DNA from: Echiichthys vipera | Lineage: Eukaryota > Chordata > Actinopteri > Perciformes > Trachinidae | NCBI GenBank assembly: GCA_963691815.1 | Contig: OY829661.1 | Span: forward strand, 24,032,000 to 24,095,999 | DNA length: 64,000 bases | Reading direction: 5' to 3' | Translations under genes and position numbers: made by a program | Shown: piece after piece, positions 12,001 to 21,794 of the stretch | Layout of the letters: the number at the start of each line of letters is the position of its first letter | How positions within the stretch are numbered: position 1 is the stretch's first letter | Notes under the pieces: model-generated | The model's database searches: none | Seen by the model: the letters and a program-made list of their open reading frames with translations, nothing else | What the model was told of the DNA's origin: nothing

Positions 12001-15000
12001 ACATTGGATTGAGGATTTTTATGAAAACTGACCGTTGAAGTGGAGCGGCTCAACCTTGTAGTACTTCTGCCAGTCCTGTGCGTAGCTAATGTAATCTAGG
12101 TACCATGGGGCGGAGAGGATGGTGGTGTACCCTGCTGCAGTGACCTTGTCCATCTCCTCATTAGCCCCGCCGCCGATCCACACGTGCACTACGGTGTCTG
12201 GCTTTAACTGGAACAGTTACAGACCGAGCTTCTGTACTTGTACATGTATACTACATGAGTGGTTGGTTTTGAATAAAGGAATAGTGTGACATTTTGGGAA
12301 ATGCATTATTTCACTTTCTAGCTGAGCGTTAGATGAAAAGATTGATACCACTCTCATGTCTGTATGCTAAATGTGAAGCCACAATGAAAAGCCAGTTAGC
12401 TTATTAGCTTGACTGGCGAAAGGGGGAAGCAGCTAGCCTGGCTATGTCCAAAGATAACAAAATACACCTACGAACAGCTTTAAAGCTTACTGATTAGCAC
12501 TTTATGTCTTGTTTATGTTATCGGTACAGAGTATTCTGAATGAGAAATTGTGCTATTGTGTAGGGTTATATGTTGACTATGTGACTTCTGGTTTTCTCTG
12601 CTAGGTGCCTGGCAACCTCATGGCTAGGCTAGCTAGCCCTTAAAACGACAGCATGTTGCTGGAATAAAACAAACATGATATCAGTCATTTACAGCTGTTC
12701 AGAAGTGCTGGTAGACGGATTTTGTAAACATCTTCACGCTAAGCTAACTGCTAGCGATAGCTGCACATTTAGCATTCTGACATGAGAGTTGCAACGTTAT
12801 GGATCTTTTCACCTAACTTTCATGAAGAAAACAAATGTGCTAATTTCCAAAAATGTCCCTTTAATAACATAATGAATATTAAAAAACATAATTACCTATA
12901 CATTGTGATAAAACACTTAGTTCAGTAGTTCCCAAACCTTTTCAGCAGGATTCCCCTTAAAAATAATCTAAGCTCCGTCTCTTTTCATTGGCTAGAAGGA
13001 GCCCAGGGCGACATATGCCTCATCGTATTTTCCTGTCTTTGTTTTGGTAGTTGTGGCGTTTAGTGCCAATTTATCAGCCGCTTTACGTGTACCTGGCAGT
13101 CCTTTGACATACTTGTCCATGCTTTGCTCGCAGAGTAGAACCACAAATCTTTTATATTTAGCCTTGCCATGTTTTTATAACTCCCACCCCCCAGTTTAGG
13201 AACCCCTGATCGAGTGTATAAAAGTATACAGCTTTAACTCTAACATAGAACAAAGTATTTAGTTACCTTAACACCATTGTCAAAGACCTCCTGCCAGATC
13301 ATGTAGCCCTTCTTGGTAGCGGTGACGATATCCAAGAGTCTAGCAGATCAAAAAGAGGCACAACATTAAAACATTTTTTTTAAATCTTTTTTGAATAACA
13401 AATATAACTCAAAAAATTCTGATAACCAGTTTAGTGTTGAAGAAGCAAAATACTTCAAATGAGCAGCTCACTTCTGGATATAGAATGACTCCAGTTTCCT
13501 GTAGTCCTGTCCAAAACCTTGCTCCTCCATGAACTTCTGGATGTCCGGGTTTGACTTCCTGCAGGGGAAAGAAACAGCAGCCAAATTTTCACTTCTGTCA
13601 ATTGTTTCTAAGGGAGGATTTTTGACATTGAGTGCACAGTCTTACCAGCAGGTGAAGTCCACCTCATCACCCCCCAGGTGAACGTAGGCATCAGGGAACA
13701 CGGTGCTGATCTCCTTGAAGAACTGGCTCATGAAGTCATACGTAGAGTTCAGGATGGGGTTCACTGGTCCGAAGGAGCCAGAGGGCTTGGAGCCAGAGTA
13801 GCAGGGTGTGAGCAGATCTTTCTGGCCTGAGAGGAAAGTTTATACTTTTATATCTTACAGTCAGGTGCACAAGAATTTAGAAGTTGTTGGCAATGACAAT
13901 CTTCCATCTCAGGCTATCTCAGGTCTATTGAGGGGCACATGGAGACGAACAGAGACAGACAACCATTCACACCTTCGGGCAATTTAAAGACATCAATTAC
14001 GCATACATGTCTTTTGACTGTGGGAGGAAGCCGGAGAACCTGTCAAAAAAGGTGGACGCTTACAAAACTCACCTTTTCCCCAAGACTGTGTGTGTCCTGG
14101 AGTGTCAAACTCCGGGATAACACGAATGCCTAGCAGACGGCCAAACTCAATCACCCTCTTCACGTCAGCGGGTGTGTACACGTGTGTGTATGGGTGGTAA
14201 GCTCCCTGTGAACCATTTAGAGGATTGTGAAAAATACAAATGTTTTGATATTAATAACTGAACTGGCCTTTGCTGAGATTTAACACCAAAAACCATGGAG
14301 CTCACTGACCTGCTGGCTCAGCTGTGGGAACGTCTGGCTCAGGTAAGGGAAGGACGGATCGTCCACGATGTGCCAGTGGAAAACATTGAATTTGTTCATC
14401 GCCATCGTTTCCTATTTTAATGAAGGGGAAAAAGTTAACTGCAGTAATTTAAATTAAAAATGGGAGAAGTATATATATAAAAAGGTCTTGAAGTACCAGA
14501 TTAGCCAAGATGACTTTAATGGGCAGGAAATGCCGTGAGCTGTCCAGTAAGATGCCTCTATGTGCAAACCTGGGGAAGTCACTGATTGTTGTTGAATTGA
14601 TGCTTTTCTGAAAGGACACAAAGTGGAAATCAGTTCAAACCTGGCTCGCATACAGTCGACCTTTGATCCTCATTATGAATAAAATATCTATAATTTTTTT
14701 CCCAATTGTTTTTTGTAAATTTTGCAGACAAGTGCACAACATGACCGAAAGAACGAGGTGGCGGGTACAAGCGGCTTAAATGGGTTTTCTCAGGAGGGTG
14801 GCTGGAGTCTCCCTCAGAGACAGGGTGAGAAGTTCAGCCATCCGGGAGGGACTCGGAGTAGAGCCGCTGCTCCTTTGCGTTGAAAGGAGCCAGTTTAGGT
14901 GGTTCAGGCATCTAGTAAGGATGCCCCCTGGGCGCCTCCCTAGGGAGGTGTTCCAGGCATGTCCAGCTGGGAGGAGTCCTCAGGGAAGACCCAGGACTAG

Positions 15001-17516
15001 GTGGAGAGAGTATGTCTCCACACTGGCCTGGGAACGCCTCAGGATCCCCCAGTTAGAGCTGGTTAATGTGGCCCGGGAAAGGGAAGTTTGGGGTCCCCTG
15101 CTAAAGGTGCTGCCCCCGCGACCCGACCCCGGATAAGAGGCTGAAGATGAGATGAGATGAAGTGCACAACAAAAAACATCACAGCCGTACAGTGTGTCTG
15201 CTTTAAATGACGAAAAACAGACAAAACACACCAAAAACCCCCAACATGAATCCCATGTCAGACACGGTCGCAATAACCAATCCAGCAACCGAACAACGTA
15301 TAACGTTAGAAGATAGGTACAGTAAGAAAAAACAGAAAAGAAACTAATAGCAAAAATAAATAAGATTGAATAAATATTTTTTTAAAACATACTCACTGTT
15401 CCAAATTCATCTTCATACACCAACTGGCTGAACGTTTCCAGGCCTAAAAGTAATAAAATATGCATTGTACGTTATCATGTCAAGTTCTGGGAAGTTTTTA
15501 TGATACCATAAACTTAAGATGCTCTCGTTTGATAACATGCTTTGTATTTGTGAGCAAAGTTCCACAGAAAGCAGAATTACACTGTTGTTTTGTATTGTAG
15601 GGAGTGACGCCCGCTTTGCCACAGATCATTTACCTTTCCATTGCACATAATGAAATACACATACACAAATAGAGAGCTGAAATGATTATAATCTTTTGAT
15701 CAACTGAATAATCAACAACTCTCATGTCTGCTGTTAAATATGAAGCTACAGCATAAAGTTCAGCATAAAGACAAACAGATCAACCAAGATAGAACTCTGA
15801 AATGCAATGCAATAATGGGCAAAAAAGACCGTACCATGCAGGGCTCCCCAGACCTTTGGTGCTTTCAGGATAGCATACGGCTGATCCACTGACAGCTCAT
15901 CTGTGGACACAAACAGAAATGCATTGCACATGCAAAGTCAGTGTTATCGAAGCTTGGCAGGTGGTTATCATGGTGCCAGCGTCAGGGTCTTAAGCACCCA
16001 GGGGGGCTACGTGTTAATCCTAGTATCTACCGCCCAGGCGATCTCTAATTCCATTGGTAAATCATGAGCGTGGGTCATTTTCTCTGGTAGTTAAATGTAG
16101 CATGGAGAATTAAATAGATGAGAAAATATCATCAAAGTACTCAGAACCTGCAACAATTTCAAAATACTCTGTTGCAAGTAAAAGCAAATTCCTCCAAGTA
16201 TTATTAGCAAAATGCACGTTAAGTTTCAAACCTGAAGGAACTCGTTTAGCAGAAAAATGGTCCATTTACTACTCAAGGCGCTTTCCCACTGCTTGTCACA
16301 TTCACCCATTCACACAGACGGCAGTGGACATCTGCATACCATCTAACCATTCACACCATGAACCCACACCCATGCGCAGCACAGGGTTCAGTGTCTTGCC
16401 CAAGGATGAACCAACCTCGACCCACTCTACCACTGACCCACAGCCGCACGTCATCATGCATTCAGCAACATACAATACCTCAGCACTCCAAAAAGTACAA
16501 TTGTGCTCAGCCTGTTTCTGAGGGGGTAATGTGTTATATGTTATATGTGGTTTACTGTAAAATCTCTCAACAGGTTAAACAGGCGAGTGAGAGAGAGTGA
16601 CTCTGTTGTGTTAAGGATATATATTATTACATTAATGGGTTAAAAACATCAAGGTGTAAGCAGGATTTAAGTGTTGGGACAGGTTTAACTACTGTATATA
16701 CATTTTAGTAGTTTAAGTCTACACTTCTTTGTATTTTACCTCTTTGGGTTATAAATTAAATTCAAAAAAAGGAAATTGAGGGGAGAGGGCTTTGCTACAA
16801 ACACTTCACACACTGCATCCATGATGACGCAGTGATGTCCATATCAGATAAGATAAACTAAAATGGAGATACTCACGTAAACTAGTACCTTAATGTTCCT
16901 CCGCTGTGCAGAAGCACCAGACTAAATATCCTGATCATATAAAAAGTGACCTGAAAGAGGAAGAGACTCACATGACTCGTCAGAGGTCACACCGGGGTGG
17001 CTGTCACATTCAGAGTCAGGTGATGTGATCCACACCTGCAGCTCCGTCAGCTCAGACAGGGCTGCTCGCCTGCTCCCGCTCGTCTCCTGCCTGTTAGCAG
17101 CGCCGAACATGTACTCGTAGTACCTGGCGAGAGAGGCGGGGAAGGGAAGCAGTGTTTATCATGCGGCGGCCGGTCCCTGAACGCAGCACGGCGCTCCATT
17201 TCCCCCATAACAAACAGAGAGAGAGAGTGAAAATGAAAACAAACCAGTGGAGTAAAAGAAGAGTGTCTCACCTCCTGTACGCGTCCTGCAGGAGGCTGCA
17301 GCTCGGCCCGGCGGATGACTCTTTGGCGTCAACCACTTTGAAGTTGACGCCGTTCAACTTGAATGACACATCTGAGATTTTGACTTGCTGCGGCAGCGGC
17401 CACAGGGAGCCGTACTGCGAAGGCTGGGCAACGAGCTCGGCGTCGTGGTTGTGCTTCCGCCCCCGGGCAAAGGCGAGAGCCAGCAGCAGAAGGATAAACT
17501 TTAGTGTAAGGACCAT
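9096..17516 (-). CDS. hexb: hexb, beta-hexosaminidase subunit (14 coding positions, one duplicated)
   Basis: This is a lysosomal glycoside hydrolase family 20 enzyme that removes terminal GlcNAc/GalNAc from glycolipids and glycans. Exons read down the minus strand: 17516-17272, 17123-16972, 15900-15835, 15443-15397, 14607-14497, 14411-14310, 14205-14073, 13826-13646, 13558-13472, 13339-13267, 12207-12033 (or 11579-11399), 11008-10918, 10803-10699, 9159-9096. All borders are GT-AG and phases match, giving 543 or 545 residues (human HEXB 556). The start MVLTLKFILLLLALAFARG opens a signal peptide, with A at -3 and G at +4. Catalytic features are HRGIL (Arg187), FDTPGH (His279), HLGGDEVDF (Asp339-Glu340) and CLWGEY (Trp474, Glu476). 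The last exon reads RGIPAEPLFSSYCPREYKGI. C-terminal and N-terminal segments are HEXB-like (SDESYELSV, RMVERGI). Exon 8 has a HEXA-like CYSGSKPSGSFGPVNP loop. The gene is tail to tail with gfm2, as in human. Confidence 0.95.
9185..9655. repeat. AT-rich repeat block with inverted units in the last hexb intron
   Basis: Units like those at 3360-4320 appear first in the same orientation (TTTTTCAACAAATTACACCATGAC near 9270) and then, from about 9330, in the opposite orientation (AAAATGTCCAAGGAATGC, GTCAAAAAAAGTC). The turn near 9320-9330 makes an imperfect inverted repeat. Confidence 0.6.
9655..10435 (+). mobile_element. L1-clade LINE 3' end (5'-truncated, frameshifted)
   Basis: A short frame at about 9660-9870 reads like the C terminus of a fish L1-type ORF2 (TYTLWQCPALRNYWIEVF, then NALSALFGV). 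After a frameshift near 9835 the reading continues in another frame with DILAFGSLLARRLIVIYWKS and HWIRDTLYFPKLEKI, also typical of that family. It is followed by a 3' UTR-like T-rich stretch. The copy is dead: 5'-truncated and frameshifted. It sits in sense orientation to the plus strand, antisense to hexb, inside the last hexb intron. Confidence 0.7.
10436..10690. repeat. AT-rich repeat units (TCATAGTATGT type)
   Basis: There are repeated phrases of the type GTCATAGTATGTCGAAAAAA and AAAAAGTCA, related to the inverted part of 9330-9655. They fill the intron up to the donor of hexb exon 13. Confidence 0.6.
11399..11579 (-). CDS. hexb: hexb alternative exon 11b (alpha/HEXA-type pocket)
   Basis: This is a second copy of coding position 11, 453 bases after exon 11a. 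It is 181 bp, has no stop, starts at phase 0 after GTGTAG and ends with one base before GTTTGT, so it can replace 11a without changing frame. A TACTGAT branch-point-like sequence lies about 30 bases upstream of the acceptor with no AG in between. It encodes LKPDTLIHVW and WYLNRISYGQDW. Asn439-Arg440 match HEXA Asn423-Arg424, the residues known from the HexA structure to suit anionic substrates and GM2 sialic acid. The segment after the active-site Trp is two residues longer than in 11a, at the place of HEXA's IPV loop. It has an NVT sequon at 422-424. It could be a dead exon copy, but intact frame, sites and pocket argue against that. Confidence 0.85.
12033..12207 (-). CDS. hexb: hexb alternative exon 11a (beta-type pocket)
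   Basis: This is the first of two versions of coding position 11. It is 175 bp, starts at phase 0 after ...TTCCAG and ends with one base before GTCAGT. It encodes 58 codons from LKPDTVVHVW to the Phe-Asn before the split Gly. The pocket reads WYLDYISYAQDW: Asp437 sits where human HEXB has Asp452, the residue that favours neutral substrates, and Tyr438 replaces Leu453. There are 15 residues between the active-site Trp409 and the Gly-Tyr of AAGY, exactly the spacing of human HEXB. The following EPLHF matches the family. It is read through in frame into 11008-10918. Confidence 0.9.
12255..12860. repeat. Common teleost interspersed repeat (TAGCTGAGCGTTAGA / CTAGCCTGGCT type)
   Basis: It lies in the hexb intron between exons 10 and 11a. 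Contains ACATTTTGGGAAATGC, GATTGATACCACTCTCATGT, ATGCTAAATGTGAAGCC, AGCTAGCCTGGCTATGTCC and GTGCCTGGCAACC in the order I remember from a widespread fish repeat. Shorter relatives are at 35455-35600 and 50625-50825. The class (probably a non-autonomous DNA element) is not certain. The rest of the intron to 13266 shows nothing else that I can identify. Confidence 0.65.
13932..14045 (-). repeat. SINE fragment in a hexb intron
   Basis: The reverse complement contains CCGGCTTCCTCCCACAGTC and a 'GAATGGTTGTCTGTCTCTG' segment, the body of the SINE family seen at 1133-1497. It lies between hexb exons 8 and 7. Confidence 0.65.
14739..15163 (+). mobile_element. Non-LTR retrotransposon 3' end with reverse-transcriptase C terminus
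   Basis: A frame from 14780 to 15133 encodes about 118 residues matching the C-terminal tail of a very common teleost LINE: FLRRVAGVSLRDRVRSS, EPLLLCVERSQFRWFRHL, MPPGRLPREVFQACP, GRPRTRWREYVS. It ends PPRPDPG, then a (GATGA)n tail. The frame is intact in this stretch, so the copy may be fairly young. The clade (Rex/RTE-like) is uncertain. It lies in the hexb intron between exons 5 and 4, antisense to hexb. Confidence 0.75.
16270..16450. repeat. Interspersed repeat fragment in hexb intron 2
   Basis: Contains GTCACATTCACCCATTCACA, AACCATTCACACC, and GTTCAGTGTCTTGCCCAAGG, phrases common in a teleost SINE-like repeat. No reading frame is supported. Confidence 0.5.
16451..16619 (+). repeat. Direct duplication, copy 1
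   Basis: Shares with 18542-18693 the sequence TCATCATGC, CAGCACT(C/T)CAAAAAGTACAA, CTCAGCCTGTTTCTGAGGGG, GTGGTTTACTGTAAAA, CAACAGGTTA, (GA)n and TGTTGTGTTAAGGAT, in the same order. It sits in hexb intron 2. Confidence 0.8.
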
Positions 17517-17711
17517 TTTTTTAGCGGTGCACAGCAGAGTCACAAGACCCGTCGAGCAGGCAGCAGTGTTATGAGCATAGAGGAGCGAGGAGGGAGGTGG
17601 GCGGGGCTTCATGCGGAAGTTCATGTTGTGCAAAGATTTAAAGGGGAAGCAGCACACGACCCACATGCATGCAAATGTGGAAAAGTCCCCCCCTCCATTC
17701 GAACATCTTTT

Positions 17712-17835
17712 TATTCTAGTTCAGGGGTGCTCTATCCTGCGCCTGGAGGACCACTGTCCTGCATGTTTTAGGTTTCTCTCTGCTCCAACACACCTGGGTC
17801 TAATGCTCAGCTCGTCGTCGAGCAGCTGAAGCTTG
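17712..17835. repeat. Interspersed repeat upstream of hexb
   Basis: Contains CCTGGAGGACCACTGTCCTG and CCAACACACCTGGGTCTAAT, a phrase pair frequent in fish genomes ('aaactccagtcctcgagggcc' family). It lies less than 300 bases upstream of the hexb start codon, so it could overlap promoter-proximal DNA. Confidence 0.6.
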
Positions 17836-17949
17836 TCACAGGTTTGGAAATAGTAAGAATCGGGTCAACTATGTTGACAATGTCAGGACAACAACGTCCA
17901 AATCTTGGACAGAGAGGAGAGATGGTTTAAAAAGAGGAGTAAAAGTAGA

Positions 17950-18290
17950 GAAAACATTGTTAAGTCATATTCACATTACTATAGATATTATTATAGTTAC
18001 TGGAAGTGTGTCTGTCTCTGTCTTTGTGTCTGTCTTTGTCTCTCTCTGTCCATCTGTTCTCTCTTTCTCTCTCCTTTTCTTCCTCCCCAACCGGTGCAGA
18101 CAGATGTGCGTCAGAGACAGAGCTGGGTCTGTCCCGATGTCCCTGCCTGTTAAAGGAAGGTTTTCGTTGCCACCGTACTCTACGGGGGAATTATTGGGTC
18201 TATGTTTATCATAAATAAGTCATAGAGTGTGGTCTTTACCTAGTTTGTCCTGAGATAACTTTTGAATTGAAAATTGAATTGAATTGAATC
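17950..18290 (+). mobile_element. LINE-derived 3' end (L2-like), copy 1
   Basis: Contains TTCCTCCCCAACCGGTGCAG, ACAGATG, GAGCTGGGTCTGT, GGGAAGGTTTT-like and ATTATTGGGTCTATG, then a GAATTGAATTGAATC tail. The same sequence recurs at 24520-24895. It is the 3' end of a common teleost retroelement; the L2 label is from memory of similar tails. Confidence 0.65.
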
Positions 18291-18294
18291 GCTA

Positions 18295-18541
18295 AACAGA
18301 GGAGGACTGAGACACCACTTATCTCCAATTTACAATGCTGCCCTTTCATCCCTTCCCAGGAGATTCAACAATCTAACCTCAAAGAACAACTGTTCGTCGT
18401 TAGGACTCAATAGAGCACTAACAAAGTCGAAATCAACTTCCCACCAACTTCCTAAGAACGACAAGAAGCCCTGCATTCTCAGAGCGCAGCGACCCAGTCG
18501 TGTAATACGGAACTATGAGCTCTTTAAGGCTGCAACTACTT
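18295..18541 (-). mobile_element. LINE-derived fragment (L2-like), reverse strand
   Basis: The reverse complement reads TTAAAGAGCTCATAGTTCC, CTGCGCTCTGAGAATGCAGG and CTTCTTGTCGTTCTTAGG, which resembles an internal part of the same type of L2-like element. It is heavily decayed. Confidence 0.4.
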
Positions 18542-18693
18542 TCATCATGCCTTTAGCAACATACCTCAGCACTTCAAAAAGTACAACTGTGCTCAGCCTG
18601 TTTCTGAGGGGGTAGAGTGGTATGTGGTTTACTGTAAAAGCTCCCAACAGGTTACACAGGAGAGAGAGAGAGAGTGACTGTTGTGTTAAGGAT
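18542..18693 (+). repeat. Direct duplication, copy 2
   Basis: Second copy of 16451-16619, about 2.1 kb away on the other side of hexb exons 2 and 1. It differs by small indels and base changes. It may be a dispersed repeat of unknown family or a relic of a local duplication. Confidence 0.8.
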
Positions 18694-19295
18694 CTTTATC
18701 ATGTTGTTGCTGCATACCATACTGTGTCATCCTGTAGTAGCGTTCTACATCTATATTATATAAACATTATTTTAGCATGTTCCACTAACCCTAATTGAGG
18801 TATGTACAGTAATGTACTGCTTCGACTGGCCCAACACGTTTTAGTTTAGGATATGTGCCAGCCTCTGTCACCCCTTGTGACCGATTCACCCCCTGGAGGA
18901 GGAACAAAACAGGTTATCACTACCTGTTACGTTTCTGCAACTGGAGTAACCTTTACTTTAATACAGCGTGTGTTTACTCACTCTTTATTCACTAATTTTT
19001 TATTTATTAGCCTTCTGGTCTACATCAAATAGTCATTCCTTGACATTTTTTGCTCCATTAGATCCATAAAAGATCAATAAAAGCTGAAACAACAGTTCAA
19101 ACTCTAAACGGACACACAGTTAACATATATAAATATCTTAATACAATACATAGGGACAATATGTTGCTCTGAAGTAGTACTCTGTCTGTCTGACCGACTC
19201 ATACTGTCAATATTATATATATTTTGTCCACTAGGTGTCTCTCTGTCTTCATATATTAAGATTTTTTTTCTTTATGCACCTCTGTCATTAAAAAC
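18694..19295. other. Intergenic stretch, nothing recognised
   Basis: AT-rich unique-looking DNA between hexb and enc1. I see no exon-like frame, no terminal repeats and no familiar repeat. Confidence 0.6.
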
Positions 19296-19299
19296 CTGT

Positions 19300-19620
19300 A
19301 TAGAAGAAGAATTCCTTTATTTGTCCCGCAATGGGGAAATTCAATTTACACTCTATTATTATTTTACACACACACACACACAGGCCCGAAATACACACAC
19401 ACACACACACGCACAGACAGGACCTATATACATGCAACTAATGGAGAGATGTTAGAGCGAGGGGGCTGCCTGTGACCGGCGCCCTGAGCAGTTGGGGGTT
19501 CGGTGCCTTGCTTGGCAGCTGCCAGTCCAAGCTCCATTCATGGTCCACACAGGGACTCGAACCCTACAACCCTACGGTTCCCAGCCAAGTCACCTATGGA
19601 CAGAGCTGACCCAATAACAT
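19300..19620 (-). mobile_element. tRNA-headed SINE with LINE-like tail (reverse strand)
   Basis: Read on the minus strand it begins with a tRNA-like head with a perfect B box (GGTTCGAGTCC, near 19557-19567) and a degenerate A box. It continues through a body (CTTGGACTGGCAGCTGCC, AAGGCACCGAACCCCCAAC) and a GT/AC microsatellite, and ends with AATTTCCCCATTGCGGGAC, AAATAAAGGAATTC, the tail shared with fish LINEs. It is close to full length. Confidence 0.7.
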
Positions 19621-20029
19621 ATATACAATCAATTCAATTCATTGTTTAAAAGTTTCCAACAGGGAGTAAAACAACTATGTGGTTATTAAATGGATGATTA
19701 GATTAAAGAAATACAGAAATAACCTTTATTAATCAAATGTTAATAATAATACATTTAAAAAAACGTACCCTCCCAAATCCAAAATGAGTCTGTTTTAAAG
19801 TTTCTTATTAAAATTTTAAAACAGTTTGGAGGATTTAGAGCATTAGTAGCACCACTTATACCATACATCCATCTGTAAATGACTTTATGGCAAACAATGA
19901 AATGTTTTTTTGTCATTGTCAATGTCATTGCTTTTTGGTAATTTTCTTATTTTAGTTACATCCATTAAAGGCAAAGAGATGGTTTTAGTAAGGTCAGAAG
20001 AAAATAAAAAATATATTTAAAGAAAATTG

Positions 20030-20215
20030 ATGACTCTAAAATTGCCCGTAGGTGTGAATGGTTGTCCGTCTCTGTTTGTCTCTGTGTGTCCTGCGATAGA
20101 CTGGCGTCCTGTCCAGGGTGGACCCCGCCTCACGCCCGATGTCAGCTGGGATTGGCTCCAGCCCCTCGCAACCCCGACAGGGACAAGCAGTTGAAGATGA
20201 ATAAATAAATGAATG
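20030..20215 (+). repeat. SINE 3' body fragment
   Basis: Matches the second half of 1133-1497: GATGACTCTAAAATTGCCCG, CTGCGATAGACTGGCGTCC, CCGATGTCAGCTGGGATTGG, tail (AATA/GAAT)n. Confidence 0.75.
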
Positions 20216-21629
20216 AATATTAGTTATTTTTGCGCATACAGCAGTGGGGTTTATGTGAGTCCACACACTGAGGAAGGGGTAATAACTTAATGAATTCTCC
20301 CAGGATTATTTTGACCACTAGATGTCTCTCTTGTCATACATGTGAAACATTTGCTGCCATAATGAGTTCCCCTTCAAAACCAAATACACTTCTCTGAAGA
20401 GCACTGTGCACTGTGCTGTAATATCCTCATTTGAAACTACAGTAATAGAGTCATCTCTGTCTTCATAAAAGCAGCTAATGGGAGAACAGAGAGCGGATGC
20501 GAGTATATAACAGCTCTAATGACTGCAACACAAGTGCATAAAAACAAACAAAATCATGACATCATGGCCCCGAGGGTCCCCTGAAGAGTTTAGTCACGGC
20601 CAAAAAAGTCCCGTAACAACAAGGACCACAGATGTGACTCACACAAGATGTCCAGGGGTATAATTGGACTTCCCGTTCGGCTCACCCAACCGAAAACCAT
20701 AATGTCTTTATAATCCTATAGGATCTAAATTGTGTCTGTGGCGTTCCGTGGTGAGTTGACTCAGAGGGACATTATGGTATCGTCCACATGGTATTGTTTT
20801 TAAACGCATCACTGTGGGTTTTTGTTTAAGGTTGAAGCACACAACAAACATTCATTTAATTTACTTCACTATACTCGCAACTGTGGGTGTGGATGTGAAC
20901 TGGAAACTCTTAGATGCCAACATGTCACAGATTGTTAACAGTATGTGCATCCTATGAATGGACATGCATTTATCAGAAATCAGAAATCATAAAACCTTTA
21001 ATGTCCCGCAGACGGGGAAATTCTTTTGTCACAGCAGCAACAAACTATTACAAAATAAGGTAAAAAATAGCAAAAATAAGCAATAAAGTTACATTTAAAA
21101 AGGGCAGAAATAGAAATAGACATATATATTATATATAATCACATGATATAGTGCAGTTGTTCTTGTTTTGTTTGTTTCTTTTTGTAATAATATGATATGG
21201 AGTGAATAAATATGACAAAATAGTGCAAAAACAGAAGTAAAATATACGAGTAACAATACATTGATGACAGGTAAAACGTAAGGTTGTGGTCAAAATATCC
21301 AGATTTTAATTTGGGTAAATAACCCAACATTCATTCAAAAAGTGATTTTGAGTGTGTACTCAATAAAACTCCCACATACAAACACAAACATGAGGAATAA
21401 CAGTGAGACAAGAGAGTGTTGGAGATGATCATCTTGGTAACAGATACTGCTGCTAAAACACAATTTGATAGACGTTTAGGGCTGATTTCAGAACAGTGTG
21501 CATCATCACCATGTCACTAACCTCACAGATATAACCTGCACAAGTCAACCTGCACTTTTGCTACAGAGCTTTTCACATGATGGAATCTAGACAGAGCATC
21601 TGCGCACACGTGGGATACGACATGATGTT
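20216..21629. other. Intergenic stretch with one LINE-like tail
   Basis: Near 20990-21060 there is ATAAAACCTTTAATGTCCCG and ACGGGGAAATTC, which on the reverse strand resembles a LINE 3' end (GGGAAATT...AAAGG type). Otherwise nothing is recognised. Confidence 0.45.
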
Positions 21630-21794
21630 CATTTTCTTTCCTTTAAAGACAAAAGAGCGATGTTGAAAAGCGTATTTAGATCATTTTCTTTGCTTTAAAG
21701 ACAAACGAGCGATGTTGAAAAGCGTATTTAGATCATTTTCTTTGCTTTGAAGACAAAAGAGCGATGTTGAAAAGCGTATTTAGATCATTTTCTT
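21630..21794. repeat. 52-bp tandem repeat, three copies plus a stub
   Basis: Units start at 21630, 21682 and 21734, and a fourth begins at 21786. Each contains CATTTTCTTT, GAGCGATGTTGAAAAGCGTA and TTTAGAT. They differ at only a few positions, so the duplication is recent. Confidence 0.95.

Noticed and set aside
17517..17666. Upstream in-frame start for hexb, adding about 50 residues (MWVVCC...)
   Set aside because: The extension has no signal-peptide logic, while the Met at 17516 begins a textbook signal peptide in good context.
19440..19620. Possible tRNA gene because of a perfect B box
   Set aside because: No cloverleaf and a poor A box; the body and LINE-like tail show it is a SINE.
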